Shown: positions 9,367-21,615, numbered from the stretch's first letter. The stretch: DNA of 64,000 nucleotides from Vanrija pseudolonga (GCF_020906515.1 NC_085853.1:1178001-1242000); one strand, 5' to 3'. A program made the numbers and translations. The notes: generated by a model not told the origin, from the sequence alone.

Positions 9367-12300
9367 ATGCGCGTCGCCCTCCTCCTCTCCCTCGCCATCC
9401 TCGCGCGCGCCGCCTCACCAGGCGAAACCGACGCAAGCGCACCCACGGCAGCTGCGGGCAACGCCGCCGGTGCCGCTCAAGGCGCTGGTGTCGGCGGCGC
9501 CAGCACTGACAAGGGCACGAGCACCGCGCCGGCCGCCGCCAACGCTACTGCTGCTGCCGACCCGCCGTGCAAGTTCTGCACTGTCCCAGACGGGTACACG
9601 GCCGAGTCGATCCCCGCCCCGCTCCACATCCAAGGCCAGTTCTCACCCCGCTGGCGCAAGGCGCACAAGAAGGCCCAGCGATACCTCAAGGGCTGGAGCG
9701 TCGAGGACAAGGTCGGCCTCGTCACCGGCGCCGGCTGGATGATCGGCCAGTGCGTCGGCAACATCCTGCCCAACCCCAGCAAGAACTTCTCGGGCCTCTG
9801 CCTCGAGGACTCGCCCTTGGGCGTCCGATTCGCCGACTATGTCAGCGCCTTCCCTGCCGCCATCAATGTTGCCTCGACGTGAGTACTCTTCTCGGCCTGT
9901 GGGAGGCGCGCGCACGCAGCCTACGTCAGCGCCGTGCCGCCATGCCCGCACCTCGTGCATCTCACGGTGTGATGGGCAGCGCGATCGTCGGGACGTGCTG
10001 GGCTTGGCTACCGTGTAGATGGAGAGGGTGGTCTCTGAAGATCGCCTTCTCGTCCTACCTGGCGACCTCATCGATGGATCGCACCCAGCCATCCACCACG
10101 CGCCGCTACTCTTGCCCGAGTGCAATGCTGACAGCATCAGGTTCGACAAGGACCTCATGTACGAACGTGGCAAGGCCATGGGAGAAGAGTTCCGCGGCAA
10201 GGGCGTTCACGTCGCACTCGGCCCAATGACCAACATGGGTCGTGTCGCCGCTGGCGGCAGGAACTGGGAAGGCTTCGGTGCCGACCCGTACCTCTCAGGC
10301 TGGGGAACGTACCAGACCGTCCTCGGTCTCCAAGACGCCAATGTACAAGCAACGTGAGTAAACAGGCACCTCGTCCCAGCCCAATGCCCGTGCCGAGGAG
10401 TTGCTCACATTCCCAGCGTCAAGCACTACATTGGCAACGAGCAAGAGCACGCCCGCACGACGTCCTCGTCCAACATTGACGACCGCACCATGCGCGAGAT
10501 CTACTCTCACCCGTTCCTGCGCGCGGTGCAGGCCGACGTCGCGTCCGTCATGTGTTCGTACAACCTTATCAACGGCTCGTGGGGCTGCCAAAATGAGAAG
10601 ACCCTCAACGGTATCCTCAAGACCGACTTTGGCTTTGCTGGCTACGTCATGTCCGACTGGGACGCCACCCACTCGGGTGTCCACGCTGTCAACAGCGGTC
10701 TCGACATGGACATGCCCGGCGACATTGGATTCTCGGGCGGCGCCAAGCGCTACTGGGGCGCAAACCTTGTTGAGGCGGTCAAGAACGGCAGCGTGCCAGC
10801 GGATCGTCTCGATGACATGGCGAAGCGTGTACTTGCGTCGTGGTTCCTCGTCGGGCAGGACAAGAACTACCCCGAGACCAACTTTGACGCCTGGCACGTT
10901 GGTGGTCCAAACAACAGCCACGTCGATGTCCAGGACGACCACTACGAGTAAGCACTGAATGATCCACCAGACGCTGACCTCCAGGGTGATTCGCAGGATT
11001 GGTGCCGCATCGACAGTCCTTCTCAAGAACGTCGGCGGTGCTCTGCCCCTCCACAAGCCCCGCAACCTCGCTCTCATCGGCTCTGACCTCGGCCCATCGC
11101 CTCACGGCCCCAACGGCTTCCCGGACCGCGGTGGTAACCTCGGCACCCTTGCCATGGGTTGGGGCTCTGGCACCGTCAACTTCCCCTATCTCGTTGACCC
11201 CCTGCAAGCCATCCAGCCCCGCGCTCGACAGGACCGCACGTCTGTCAACTGGTTCTTCAGCGACTGGGACCTCACGGGTGCCAAGGCTGTTGCCGCGAAT
11301 AACGAAGTCGTCATTGTGGGCATCAACTCGGACTCTGGTGAGCAGTACATCACCGTCGATGGCAACATGGGAGACCGCAACAACCTCACGGTTTGGAACA
11401 ACGGCGAAGAGCTCGTCAAGGCCGTTGCCTCGGTCAACAACAACACCATCGTCGTTGTTCACTCGGTCGGCCCAATCGACATGGAGGCCTGGATCGACCA
11501 CCCCAACATCACCGGTGTTCTCTGGGCTGGTCTGCCAGGTCAAGAGTCTGGCAACTCGCTCGTCGACATCTTGTATGGCGACTACAATCCCTCGGCGCGT
11601 CTCCCTTACACCATCGCCCGCAACCGCACCGACTACGGCGTCGACGTGGACTGCATCACCACCGGTGATGAGACCAACATCAACTACACTGAGGGCCTCT
11701 TCATCGACTACCGCCACTTCCTCGAGAAGGGCCTCAAGCCTCGCTACCCCTTCGGATACGGTGGAAGCTACACGACTTTCTCCTACGCCAACATCGAGGT
11801 CTCGGTCATTGATGACAACGAGAGGCGTGATGGTGGCGGCAACAGCACTGGGGGCGACACCAGCAACGACGGCACGACGGCTGCCGCTGGTGACGGCGGC
11901 GCTGGAGGGAAGGGTGGCGACGGCGGTGCTGGCGGTGCTGGCGGTGCTGGCGGTGCTGGCGGTGCTGGCGGTGCTGGCGGTGCTGGCGGTGCTGGCGGTG
12001 CTGGCGGTGCTGGCGGTGCTGGCGGTGCCGGTGGTGCTGGCGGTGCCGGTGGTGCTGGCGGTGCCGGTGGTGCTGGCGGTGCCGGTGGTGCTGGCGGTGC
12101 CGGTGGTGCTGGCGGTGCCGGCGGCAAGGGAGGTGATGGCGGCAAGGGCGGCGACGGAGGCAAGGGAGGTGACGACTGCGACGGCGACAAACCCGCCATT
12201 GGCGCCTTCCTCGACGACGAGTAAGTCCAGTTCTTCTGCTCCATGCTCACCACCCCAGACTCCAGCGCCCTCGCTGGCTCATCACCGCCGAGATCACCAA

Positions 12301-12583
12301 CAACGGCACCGTTTACGGCTGCGAGGTGCCGCAACTCTATCTCGCCTTCCCCAAGGATTCTGGCGAGCCTCCTCGTGTTCTCCGCGACTTCGCCCGCGTA
12401 ACCCTCGATGTCGGCGACACCGAGACGGTCGAGTTCAAGCTGTCAAACTACGACGTATCCATCTGGGACGTCGTGACGCAGAAGTGGACCATTCCCAAGG
12501 GTACCTTCAAGGCCATCGTTGCCCGGAACTCCTTTGACGAGGACGGCGTCGAGACCGACTTCAACCCCTCCAGCAGCTCATAG
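9367..12583 (+). CDS. Secreted GH3 beta-glucosidase
   Basis: Exons 9367-9878, 10141-10353, 10417-10947, 10985-12220 and 12259-12583 give 938 residues. A signal peptide (about residues 1-17) is followed by an Ala/Thr-rich linker, the GH3 N-terminal barrel, the alpha/beta sandwich and a fibronectin III-like domain. The nucleophile is the Asp of VMSDWD (D322); family members hydrolyse terminal beta-glucosides, so the enzyme probably acts in the cell wall or medium on cello-oligosaccharides or glycosides. KHYIGNEQE and FPFGYG-like (YPFGYGGSYTTF) motifs are also typical. The odd feature is a Gly-Ala repeat followed by a Gly/Lys/Asp tract, inserted between the first strand (SYTTFSY) and the rest of the Fn3-like domain (CEVPQLYLAF). 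It is encoded by a 9-nt DNA repeat. Several N-x-S/T sites fit a secreted glycoprotein. Confidence 0.93.
11929..12122 (+). repeat. Coding 9-nt minisatellite (Gly-Gly-Ala)n
   Basis: About 21 copies of GGTGCTGGC, with the later half alternating GGTGCC and GGTGCT units, so at least one higher-order 18-nt duplication occurred. It encodes a Gly-Gly-Ala tract inside the GH3 protein and keeps the reading frame. Confidence 0.93.
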
Positions 12584-12831
12584 ATCTGCCCGAGCCCCGC
12601 TGTGCGCGCAAGTATGCGCACCGCTACTGGCCTGTAACAACACACTCAAGCTCCTCAACCCCGACTGTGCCATCCCACCCCGATAGAGCATACCGTACGG
12701 ACACTTTAGAGCTTTACCAGAACATTGTTGGACACTGTTTGCATTATAGTTGTCTTGAAACGTGTGACAGTGCATGAATGACATGAATGGCGTGATGATG
12801 ATGGGACCGAGGCGACACTCCTCGGCAATCT

Positions 12832-13387
12832 CTACTCGTCGTCGCTGTCCTCCTCCGAGTCGGACTCGTCGACGATGATGTGCCGCCTGTTGGGGTTCTC
12901 GGGCAGGGGCTCGTCGTCGTCGTCGCTGTCGGCGGCGGGTGCCGGCGCCTCGGCAGGCGTAGTCTCGACATCGAAGGCTGCGGGCCTGAAGCATCAGCAT
13001 CATCCACCGAGGACGAGGACTGGGCAACTCACCACTCGCCTGCCCGTCTCCACGCCTTGATCTCGGTGCCCTGGACGACGTGCACGATCTCGCCGGCCAG
13101 CCGCGCGTCCGACTCGGGGAAGAGCTTGATGAACGCGAAGGATCCTGCGGTTGGCGCGTGAGCTCATGGTTTCATCCACACAGCGCAGCTCGGTCCCCGG
13201 CTCACTCACCCCGCGCAGCATAGCTCACGCGCCGCACCTTGCCGGGCATCTCGACGAGCCGCTCGACGCCGTCCGTGTCGGTGCAGGTAAAGTTGCCCGA
13301 GCCCTGCGGGGGGCCGAGCTTGACTAGCCTGTGGTCCTCCGGGAGGGAGGCGGGGGAGTACTCTGGGTCCTTGTCGCGCGGGGCCAT
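12832..13387 (-). CDS. eIF1A-domain protein, EIF1AD-like
   Basis: Minus-strand exons 13387-13210, 13144-13033 and 12985-12832 give 147 residues. Residues ~18-95 form an S1/eIF1A-type OB fold: RLVKLGPPQGSGNF, then LVEMPGKVRR and RGSFAFIKL, and the GEWPAAF segment resembles the LWPEAF segment of EIF1AD. The C-terminal third is acidic (DSDDDDE and SDSEEDSDDE), as in EIF1AD, a nuclear RNA-binding relative of eIF1A whose exact role is unclear. I chose the ATG at 13387; an upstream in-frame ATG would add 12 residues. It is convergent with the GH3 gene (248 nt between stops). Confidence 0.85.
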
Positions 13388-13584
13388 GCTGCGTCTGTTC
13401 GTTTGTGAGTAGTGTGTTGTCAACGGGTTGGGTGTTGTCGTGCGTGAGTGACTGGGATGAAAATTCGGTCATGTCGGGGAAGTGGAGGTGGTCCAAAATG
13501 ACACAAACAAGCCTCGCGCCGTTTGCAGCAGATGGCAACTATTCATGCCCATTATCGACTACTACATCCTACTTCAAACAGCCC

Positions 13585-14854
13585 TCATTCCTGGCGACCG
13601 CGCAGATGCCTAACGACAAACTTGACCAACGGAGCAATGTACGTGTCCCAGCCCTCGACCTCGGGTCCCTGCTCATCAGCACTTTTGACATCTCCCATCG
13701 ACTCACAGTGTACTTCTCGTCAAAGCCGTGGTCCTGATCCGGCTCATACGCCTCTCCGACATCGACACCGAGGCCTGTGAGCGTCGCAGCAAGCTTGGTC
13801 GAATGGACGAGCGGCACGACCTTGTCGCCGGTCCCGTGGAGGAAGAAGGTCGGCGGGAAGGCCGCCTTGTCGGCATCGGCCTCGAGGCGGCCGAGCGGGC
13901 CCTGGGCGGCGTTGGCCACCTCCCAGTCCTTTGGCTCGTCGTACGCCTCGTACCGCGTGATCGTGCGCAGCATGCGGCCCGTCGCCTGGATGTGCGTCTT
14001 GACGTCGGCGCGGAGACGGTGCGCGGCCGTGTACTCGAACTCTGGGGCGAGCGCGCGCTTCTTGTACCGCTCGACAGCGGCGTGCTCGTGCTCGATGCCG
14101 CCGTACGGCGCAAGACGGGGGACATCAAGCAACGCATAGGTGAGGTCGCGGTCCGAGATGGCCGTCTCGATCTCGTGCTCGCTGAACTTGCCAGACATGA
14201 CGCCCGGGTCATACCCGCACCCCGTGATCCGCGGCTCGTAGTACGGGTCTGCAAAGTCCGAGATGCCGTACACGTCGACCACGGCGCGCGGGCGCGGCGA
14301 GAGGAAGCCGTTGAGCAGGGCAAGCGTGCCGCCGGCCGACTCGCCGCCGACAGCGTACGCGTCAACGTCGACCACGTCCCCGAGGAAGCACGGCAGGTGG
14401 TCCCGGCACCAGTGGAGCGCGTCGCGCGCGTCCTCCACCTGGTCGGCGAGCGAGGCGTGCGGCGCCAGGCGGTATGCGTACGACACGACGTGCACGCCGC
14501 TACGGAGGAACGCGGGCAGCACCCACGCCGGCGGGACGTAGTGCGTGCCGCCGGTGAAGCCGCCGCCGTGGGCCCAGAGGATCCAAGGCTGGGCATTGTG
14601 CTCGGTCGCGGGGGCCGGGGTGCCGTCGGGCCTGGCGTGTGAGCTGGTGTACGAGGCGGGGGCAGCCAGTGGTGTTCTAGCCACTGACCAGACACTGATA
14701 CCTGGCTGACTGACTAACACCTTACTCACCTCGTCGGGTCGGCCTTCCAAACGCGCAGGAGCAGCTCGACACCGTGCTTGGTCGCATAGACGTGGTCGGT
14801 GAAGTTGGGGTCGACCTGCGGCAGGGCCGGCACGCTGTCGGTGAAGGGCCACAT
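13585..14854 (-). CDS. Alpha/beta hydrolase, HSL (alpha/beta hydrolase-3) type
   Basis: Exons 14854-14730, 14631-13707 and 13668-13585 give 377 residues. The oxyanion-hole motif HGGG (from residue 63) and the nucleophile elbow GESAGG (S140) mark the hormone-sensitive-lipase/arylacetamide deacetylase-type family; the acid is probably in LHGTGDKVVP and the base in DQDHGF. These enzymes hydrolyse small acyl esters or amides; no substrate can be read from sequence. There is no signal peptide, so it is likely cytosolic. The last exon was recovered by splicing: it replaces an open-frame tail of about 40 odd residues with the helix GPEVEGWDTYIAPLVKF, a typical C-terminal element. Confidence 0.9.
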
Positions 14855-15328
14855 GATCAGAGCGATAAGGTGAGTGTTGTGGACGAGATGAAGAGACGGC
14901 ATCCATCACAGGCAGACAGCACTTATGGATGGCGGCAGGAGGCCGAAGGAGCCGGACCGCGCCGAGCCGGCGGCGTCAGGATCGACCGCCATGGCGTTCT
15001 GCTCCGTGCTCGGTTGCTTGGCGCTATACGGTGCCCGAGTCGAGTCGGCCCGGAGCCTAGAAGCGTCTGCTGGGTTGCTGGCATGGAGACAGGTAGGTCG
15101 GACTGGATGCTCCGCGATTGTGCTGATTGTACCAACGAAGGTGTCACCCGCAGCACGACGAGGTCACGATTACTGACATCTGGCCCGGCGGAGCGGGGAT
15201 GCCTCCGCTCAGAGGTCGGCAAGGCCCACCGCCGGTTGAGAACCGAAACATTGCAATCACCGAGTTTGCAGAGGTGTGAATGCCATGCATATGTGCAACT
15301 CAATGCGATCCGACTACTGCTACACTGC
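14855..15328. other. Intergenic, hydrolase promoter and PAM16 3' region
   Basis: No believable gene. It contains the upstream region of the hydrolase and the 3' flank of PAM16. Confidence 0.5.
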
Positions 15329-16461
15329 TTACGCCGACTTGTCTCCAGGCTTGGGCGCCTCAGCCGCCGCAGCCTCACCAGCAGCGGCAGCTCCCTCCGC
15401 CGCCGCCGCACCCTCAGCGGCAGCACCCTCCGCCGCCGCGGCGGCTCCGAGCTCGTCCGCCCGCTCCGCCTTTATCCTCTCAAGCGCACGGTAGACCTTG
15501 CTCTGGAGGTAGTGCGAGTGCGTGGGGCCCTTCTTGGCCTTGGGTCCGCCGCGGGCCTTCTGCGCCGCGAGGGCGGCAGCCTGGGGCGATCCTGGTGCGG
15601 GCTCGGGAGGAGGGGCGGGAGGGCCGTTGGCCTTGAAAATGGCCTCGTATTGCTGAGCGTGTTAGCATCTGCGAAGGGAAGTAGGAGAGGGAGGTGGTCG
15701 AGGAGGTGGTGAGGTGCTCTGTCTCATCGCGGCTGACGTGAGGCTCAGCAGTGACCGCCGCCGCGACGCGCTTGGCTTCGGGACAGCCTCGTCCACCCTC
15801 AGCAGTATCACCTCAAGGCGGCGACAATCCAATCCCACACCTCCGCTGACCGCTCACACCTCCGCTCACGGCGACTCACTTTCAACACAGCCTCCATCGG
15901 CGCGTCCTTCTTGACGTTGAGGATGAGGTGGGCCTCGTCAATCGTCATCTGGAGGTCGTTGGTGATCTTGTTCTTGCTGCCCGCGCCGCCGACTGGACGC
16001 GCGTCCGGCGCGCCTTCCGGCTTGTGTCGTGCGTCTGCGGGGTCAGCACAAGTTGGAGAGAGGGAGGGGAGGGCTGGGAGAGAGAATGTAGTGGCTGGCA
16101 CTGGATGGTAACCCCATCGAGCTAGGACGGCTCTCCCAGTTCGTCATGGCCACCTCGCCTTACAGGACATGGGTGCCCCAGTATCCCTCTTAGCTCATCG
16201 TCCGCTGAGGCTCCGAAACAGCAGCCCCGGACGACACCGGCTCGACGTTCGCCAACCGGTGCCGGTCATCTCGGCACTGCTCCGCAGTCGTTGCCGCCTC
16301 CGCCGCAGGCCGCTCATCCAGGAGTCAAGCTCCACCGCATGCTGGCGCACCAGTATCCACATCACACCGTCCAAGCCCAACTCACTCCTAGCAGCCTGCT
16401 TTCCCGCCGCGGCCATCGCCTTGCCGAATATCCGGATCGACGAGACGACGAGCTCGGCCAT
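15329..16461 (-). CDS. PAM16: PAM16/TIM16, mitochondrial import motor subunit
   Basis: Exons 16461-16386, 16034-15880 and 15652-15329 give 184 residues. PAM16 holds the J-protein PAM18 at the TIM23 channel and restrains its stimulation of mitochondrial Hsp70 on the matrix side of the inner membrane. The N-terminal hydrophobic segment (residues 1-24, with IFGKAMAAAGKQAARN) and the degenerate J-like domain (TNDLQMTIDEAHLILNV, MEAVLKQYEAIFKAN, SHYLQSKVYRALERIKAE) are clear; the HPD motif of true J domains is absent, as expected. The last ~45 residues are an unusual Ala/Glu-rich repeat tail ending PKPGDKSA. Intron 1 is about 350 nt, much longer than its neighbours. The gene is divergent from the Dlt1-type gene. 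Confidence 0.95.
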
Positions 16462-17095
16462 GGCCCTTGGTGCCGACTGGGTATGTCAGCGGGGTACGCA
16501 AGAGGGCTTCAAGGCCCAGCCCGTGGCCTGCCGAGAGCATACGCTGGCGCCGCGCACGGTGCCGAGACCACCGTGCCGACCCGGTCATGCCGCCTCTCGG
16601 CGCGGAGCTCGGCGCTGGGTGCAAAACGCTACGCACCATGGTGATACGAGTTCAAGCGGTTCGGTGCGGAGCGTCGAGGGGTATGCGAGTACGGGGGGGT
16701 CGTCGGGCCGTCTTGTGCGCCGGCGCGTGGTCGTTCTCGAGCTCGAGGGTGTTTGTTGTCGACTGTGCGATGTGGTCGCTGGTCCGCTCCGACTTTCCAC
16801 TTGGGCGGCAAAAGTCAAGAAACGAGCCAAGCCGACGGCGCCACACGGCGGCGTTTCGGGTTTCGTCGGTCGGGTTTCCTAATATCATTAGGAACAGCTT
16901 CTAATCAGCTCGAGTTGAATACAAACAGCCACGTGCACCACGTGGCCATTGCCGTCAGTGGTGTCATGACCCACCGCCGAGAACAACAATCGGCGTCGGC
17001 GCGCTTCCTGCTTCCTGCTCCTCATCTCACCATCTCTCACTCACACTCCACTCACACTCGTTCACCCCTGCGCGCGCGGCGCACCGACCGGCACC
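16462..17095. other. Shared divergent promoter, PAM16 / Dlt1-type gene
   Basis: 634 nt between two start codons facing away from each other. Open frames here lack coding character. Contains CACGTGCACCACGTGG near 16931, two E-box-like CACGTG cores that could be regulatory. Confidence 0.5.
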
Positions 17096-18148
17096 ATGTC
17101 CGCGCGCCACCGCTTCCAGTCATTCCTCTACCACACCTCGTTCACCTTCTTCATCCTGATCCTCTCGGCGCTCATGGTCGGCTCGGCCTGGGGGCTGGGC
17201 GAGCAGGCCTGGCGGACCGACCACCAGCGAAGGTGGAACGTGTTCGCACTGGTCGCGGCGTATGTCGCATTTGTGGGTAGCTTGTCGACAATCACATCGT
17301 AGCTGACCGCCCCCAGCTCATCGTGTCCGTCATGCACGTCTGGTCACGCGTGTTCAGCGTCAAGAAGGTGCTGAGGAGCATGCCCAAGCCGTACATGCCG
17401 ACCAAGAACGTCGACGTACCACGGGTAAGTCGAGTGCTGTGCTGTTCTATGGAGGGAAATCAGCTTGGCCGCTGACGCGCATCAGAGAGTCTCGGACCTC
17501 ATCCAGACCGAGTACTCGCGCACCTCGGTCATCGCGCACCTCGCCCAAGCTACCACGGGGCAGCAGGAGGGCTGGGGACGTCCAGGGACCAAGTGGGCCG
17601 ACGTGCACTTTCGGACGTACATCCTCGGCACACTAGATGAGATGCGTGAGTCTTGAGCGGCGAGGCTGAGTCCTCCAAGTCTGTTCGGTAGCCTTTGCTG
17701 CCTTCTTGCTCACGCCCCAGGCAACATCCTTCACCCAGACTACTCGCACGCTCCACCCACCTCCCTGCAGCCACTGATCGACGCGACGGCCAACTTCCCA
17801 CCATCAGAACCAGACGGCAAGCCCGACCCGCTCCGCCTCTTCGTGGCCTCGTACGCCAAGATCCTCGAGCGCGCGCGCTACGCGGCCAAGGAGCCCACCG
17901 AAGGCGACGCCGAGGCAGTCCATTCTGTCGTCGGCCTCGTGCGCGGCATGGTCGACCTGCGAACTGCGAAGCGCGACGCGGCGGCTGCGAGGGCTGCGCC
18001 GAGCAGCGCCACTAGCTCCGCACAGCCCAGTCGCGAGCCGAGCGGATCTCACGCGCCCCATCACCGTGGCAGGTCGAGAACCCTCGGCGTCTCGTTCGGC
18101 GGCGTCGAGCTAGGTGCAAAGCCACCATTACATCAGTCGAGCTGGTGA
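17096..18148 (+). CDS. Dlt1-family membrane protein
   Basis: Exons 17096-17272, 17317-17424, 17486-17645 and 17721-18148 give 290 residues. Two membrane helices (about residues 12-32 and 48-68) are followed by a cytosolic domain with PKPYMPTKNVDVPR and GWGRPGTKWADVHFRTYI. This layout and the PGW/GW-x-x-PGT block resemble fungal DLT1 (defect at low temperature), whose molecular role is not established. The C-terminus is Ala/Ser/Arg-rich. The first donor is GTGGGT rather than GTRAGT, but the spliced frame runs directly from one membrane helix residue to the next. Alternative identity: another two-helix fungal protein. Confidence 0.75.
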
Positions 18149-18307
18149 CGATCCGATTCCTGTTGTAAAGTACCTCGTCATTCTTGTCACCTTGTCTCTC
18201 ATATTGTCACCTTGTCTCTCATATTTCATACTCTGCGTCTAGTTGGCCACGCACCTGTCCCGCACCAAGCTTAATAACACACATGCATGGATCTAATTCA
18301 CAACAAA

Positions 18308-21289
18308 TCATGGACGGCGCTCATGCGGAGGCCTCCACCTGATACCCAAAACGTCAAATATATCTTGCTCGGTGCGCGAGGCAATGATCTCGCCTGCGGT
18401 GTCAGTTAGACTCATCGTGTTACCTCACCCTCCGTCATCTTCTCCCCCTTGCGATCGCGGATGATGCCGCGATATAGGCCACGCTGATTGAGCGAGAAGC
18501 CCTTCTTCCTGGCATAAAGGCGCAGGCTGCGGTTGAACTGGAACAGTCAGCGTAGTCACTCTGCCAGCAGACACCCACAACCTCATTCCCCGTGAAGTAG
18601 ATCAATGCTGCACCCCACTGGTCGTAAGGGATCGTGAGGATGTCGATGCGTCGGTACTTAGCCGTTGGGCTAATGCGGCCAACTCCCATCCACTTGGACT
18701 CGAGTGCAGAGTAGTCGCTCGGCGTGGTAAGCTGGCTGGGTCAGCCTTGACGCCTCCGCCTCAAACTCACGTCATGCGTCAGAATGCCGCTCGTGTGTAG
18801 CGAAGCAAGGAGGCGCTTGAGTACGCCTACGTGTGTGATGCCGTCTGATGGGTTGCGAGTGATGAGAATGTCCACATCGCCCGACGATTCAGCTCCACGA
18901 CGATAGCTGCCCATAATCTCGATCCAGACATCGGGGTCGATGGCGAGGGCTGCTTCGCGGATCTTTTGAAAGATCTGTCTGCACTCGTCCCGAGAGATAC
19001 GGGTGTTCAAGTCCTCGTAGAGCTCTACTCCGAGCTGTAGAGTCAACAAGGGAACCGCCACATTGGAGCTCACCATTTGCCCTTCAGTCAGGCCAAAGTC
19101 CTTGGTCCTCAGATCGTCCAACGAGCGTGCTCCTTGCTGCCACAGGTCGTGTGCGTGTTTCTTGCCTACACCATAGACGTTGTGGAACACGGCCATGGTA
19201 CGTGCCTTCTCATTGTCCTCGTAGTAAGCCCGCCCTTGAGCCCCGGTGAGGAACTCGTCAATCTGGCAAGTCAGCTTGGAGCTACCCAGTATCGGAGCTG
19301 ACCCTATCAGCCATGCTGGCGCCGATCCCTTTGATCTTCTTCGCTTGGGCTCCACTGGTGATGGCATAGGTCGTGCGACGAAGGATGCCAGCAGCTGGAA
19401 TGTCAGCAACGCAGCTTCTGTGCTGTACGGGATGACGGACTCTTTTGATATCCTCGGATGGCAAACTCATTCTTCCCTGGCATGGCCTCGTATTTGGAAT
19501 GTAGATCGTCAAACTGCTTGGCAAGCCACTCGTTCGGACCGGTCGCAGCTGAACCATCGTGTTTCTGCCCGCACTTGAACCTATCAGCCCATGGATTGGG
19601 GTTGCCCGGCTGGATTGTCAGCTCAGCTGCCCAAAGGGATTTGTAACTCACCTCCTCGTCTGAGGGCTCTGCGTCAGATTCCCCTGCCTGCTACGTCAGC
19701 CTGTAGCCTCGGTCGCCCTAACTCACTTCATCATCCTCATCTTCGATGCTGCCGTTCCTCAGGCCAACAATCATGACGTCCAGGCCGTCTTCCTCACCGG
19801 CCTGTGGCTCGACCCAACCAGGGCCCGGGGTGATCGAGTGTCTTGTGCCCACGGTGGTCCGAGTTTTTGGAACGACAGGAGGAGCCGCAGCTACAGTGGA
19901 CCGCGTTGGCAAGACGGGGCGGAACGCGAATTTAGTAGCTTGGCGGCGCTCCGAGGACTCGCTCTCCGAATCGCTTCTAGCAGCGCGCTTTCTGGCTACG
20001 TTAGCCCATGATGTTGACAACACTCACCGAGTAACGACGCCAGAACTGCCTCTCAGCTTTTGAGTGGTGTCTGTGATCCGCGACTGTGCTGCGCCCACAG
20101 ATACAGTCCGAGTGAAGGTTGTGCGAGGAAAGCTGAGCCACGCGGTGGCGTCCAGAACCTTGCCCTGCCACATCGTCAGCTGCTTGCCCACCGGGGGACG
20201 GTGCAGGAGCACTCACTGCCATCTTACACTGGGCCACCCACTCCCACTTGACGCACATCGTTCCCTCCGGTAGCTCCGTGAGAGACTCGATGCCGAGCTC
20301 GCGCGCGAGGACGGCAGCCGACCTCCCAGAGTCATAGATGACGTGGGTGATGGCCGTATCAGGTTGAAGAACGACCTCGCCGCCGAGTTTGGATATCTGG
20401 ACAGTCAGCCTACATAAAGCGCACTCCAGCTCACAATATCCCAGCGCTGCTTGTGCTTATTGACCTGGTTGGTCTCGGGTGGGATGCAGAACCGCAGACC
20501 CTTGAAGATGGTGCCACCGAGCCCGAGGAGAGAAGGGGCTCGCGAACCCGAGCGCCCTAGACCACGCCCGCGTCCGCGACCACGAGTTGGAGGAGGGACA
20601 GCGACGTCCTTGAGGGCCTTGCTGAAGTCCTCGAAATGCTTGGTGAGCTGCTGATAGTTGCGCTTGCCTTCGATTGCGGCACCGAGGGGCACCGGAGTGG
20701 CGGGGTCGTCGCGCCGCCCTTGGCCCACGCTATCGGGCACGCGTGGTGTCTGTGAGGGAGTGGCAACGTTGGGTGGGGTTGCAAAGGTCTTGCTGGACGT
20801 CGCGGCCGTCGCCACAGTCGGAGCCGTTGTGACGGTTGGCGGGGCGGGGAGCCGCGGGCGGAGGGAAGGTGTCGAGACGGTCGGCGTCGGCGCCTGGGTG
20901 TACGCGAGGGCGCGTGCTCGTAAGGGCGTCACCTCTGGGAGCCCAGATATGCCATCCGACGGTGAAGGTGCTGACGCGAGCTGGTTCGCGTAGGTCGGGG
21001 TAGGGAAGGCAGCCGTCGTTGTGTTTTCTGGCTCGTTTGGGGACGATGACGGAACGGTCTGCCCTGCCGGAGCTTCGAGGACCGAGGTGTTGCCTGCCGA
21101 TGGCGACGAGTCTTGTGGTCTCGTATGCCAGCGTTTGGCGATGTCGTCCTCGACGTACTTCCTAAACGCGCGGTCCTCTTCCTCGGTGTCCCTCCACCAG
21201 TCGGCGTTGTCGAGCTCGTCCAACTTCTCCCACAGGTCGCCCGCCGTCGGGGGGTCATGATCGGCCGTTGCTTGAGCTCGCCTCGACAT
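18308..21289 (-). CDS. Family X DNA polymerase with BRCT domain (Pol lambda/POL4 type)
   Basis: Twelve exons: 21289-20435, 20396-20217, 20164-20028, 19991-19727, 19687-19652, 19609-19441, 19394-19303, 19262-19074, 19034-18771, 18731-18582, 18537-18429 and 18393-18308; 843 residues. The N-terminal 260 residues are disordered; a BRCT domain follows (about 262-345, starting GGTIFKGLRF). After an acidic linker come the 8-kDa domain (NEWLAKQFDDL), the helix-hairpin-helix IKGIGASMADR, the fingers motif YGVGKKHAHDLW, and the palm with GSYRRG and the catalytic aspartates D694, D696 (GDVDIL) and D759 (RRIDIL), then YFTGNEFNRSLR. It should fill gaps in base-excision and end-joining repair in the nucleus. 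A 36-nt exon 5 and three non-consensus donors (GTCCGT, GTCAGC, GTTGTG) are unusual. Confidence 0.93.
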
Positions 21290-21615
21290 GTTGCTTGCGT
21301 ATTGTCATGAGATCGTTGCTGAGGTGATGTCGAGTTGCATGTTGAAGTAATGTTCGTGGTGGGTGCGAGAGATGATCGCTGTGGTGGTGGTGACTGGACT
21401 AAGGCCGGTGCGCACAGATGGAATCGCAACAACAAAGGGTGGGAGTGACCGTGGGAAAGTGGAGGTGCCAACAAAGGTGGGCGTGACCAGTGACGTAACT
21501 GTGTGATGCCCTTTGGTGTCAACAATTCCACCCCCTCCCGACAGGTTTCTGCATTCCCGCACCTCGCTTCGACATCTCCCCATCACACCATCACCCTCCA
21601 GCCCATCTCGACATC
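21290..21615. other. Divergent promoter, polymerase / alginate lyase-like gene
   Basis: 326 nt between two divergent start codons. Nothing else is recognisable. Confidence 0.5.
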
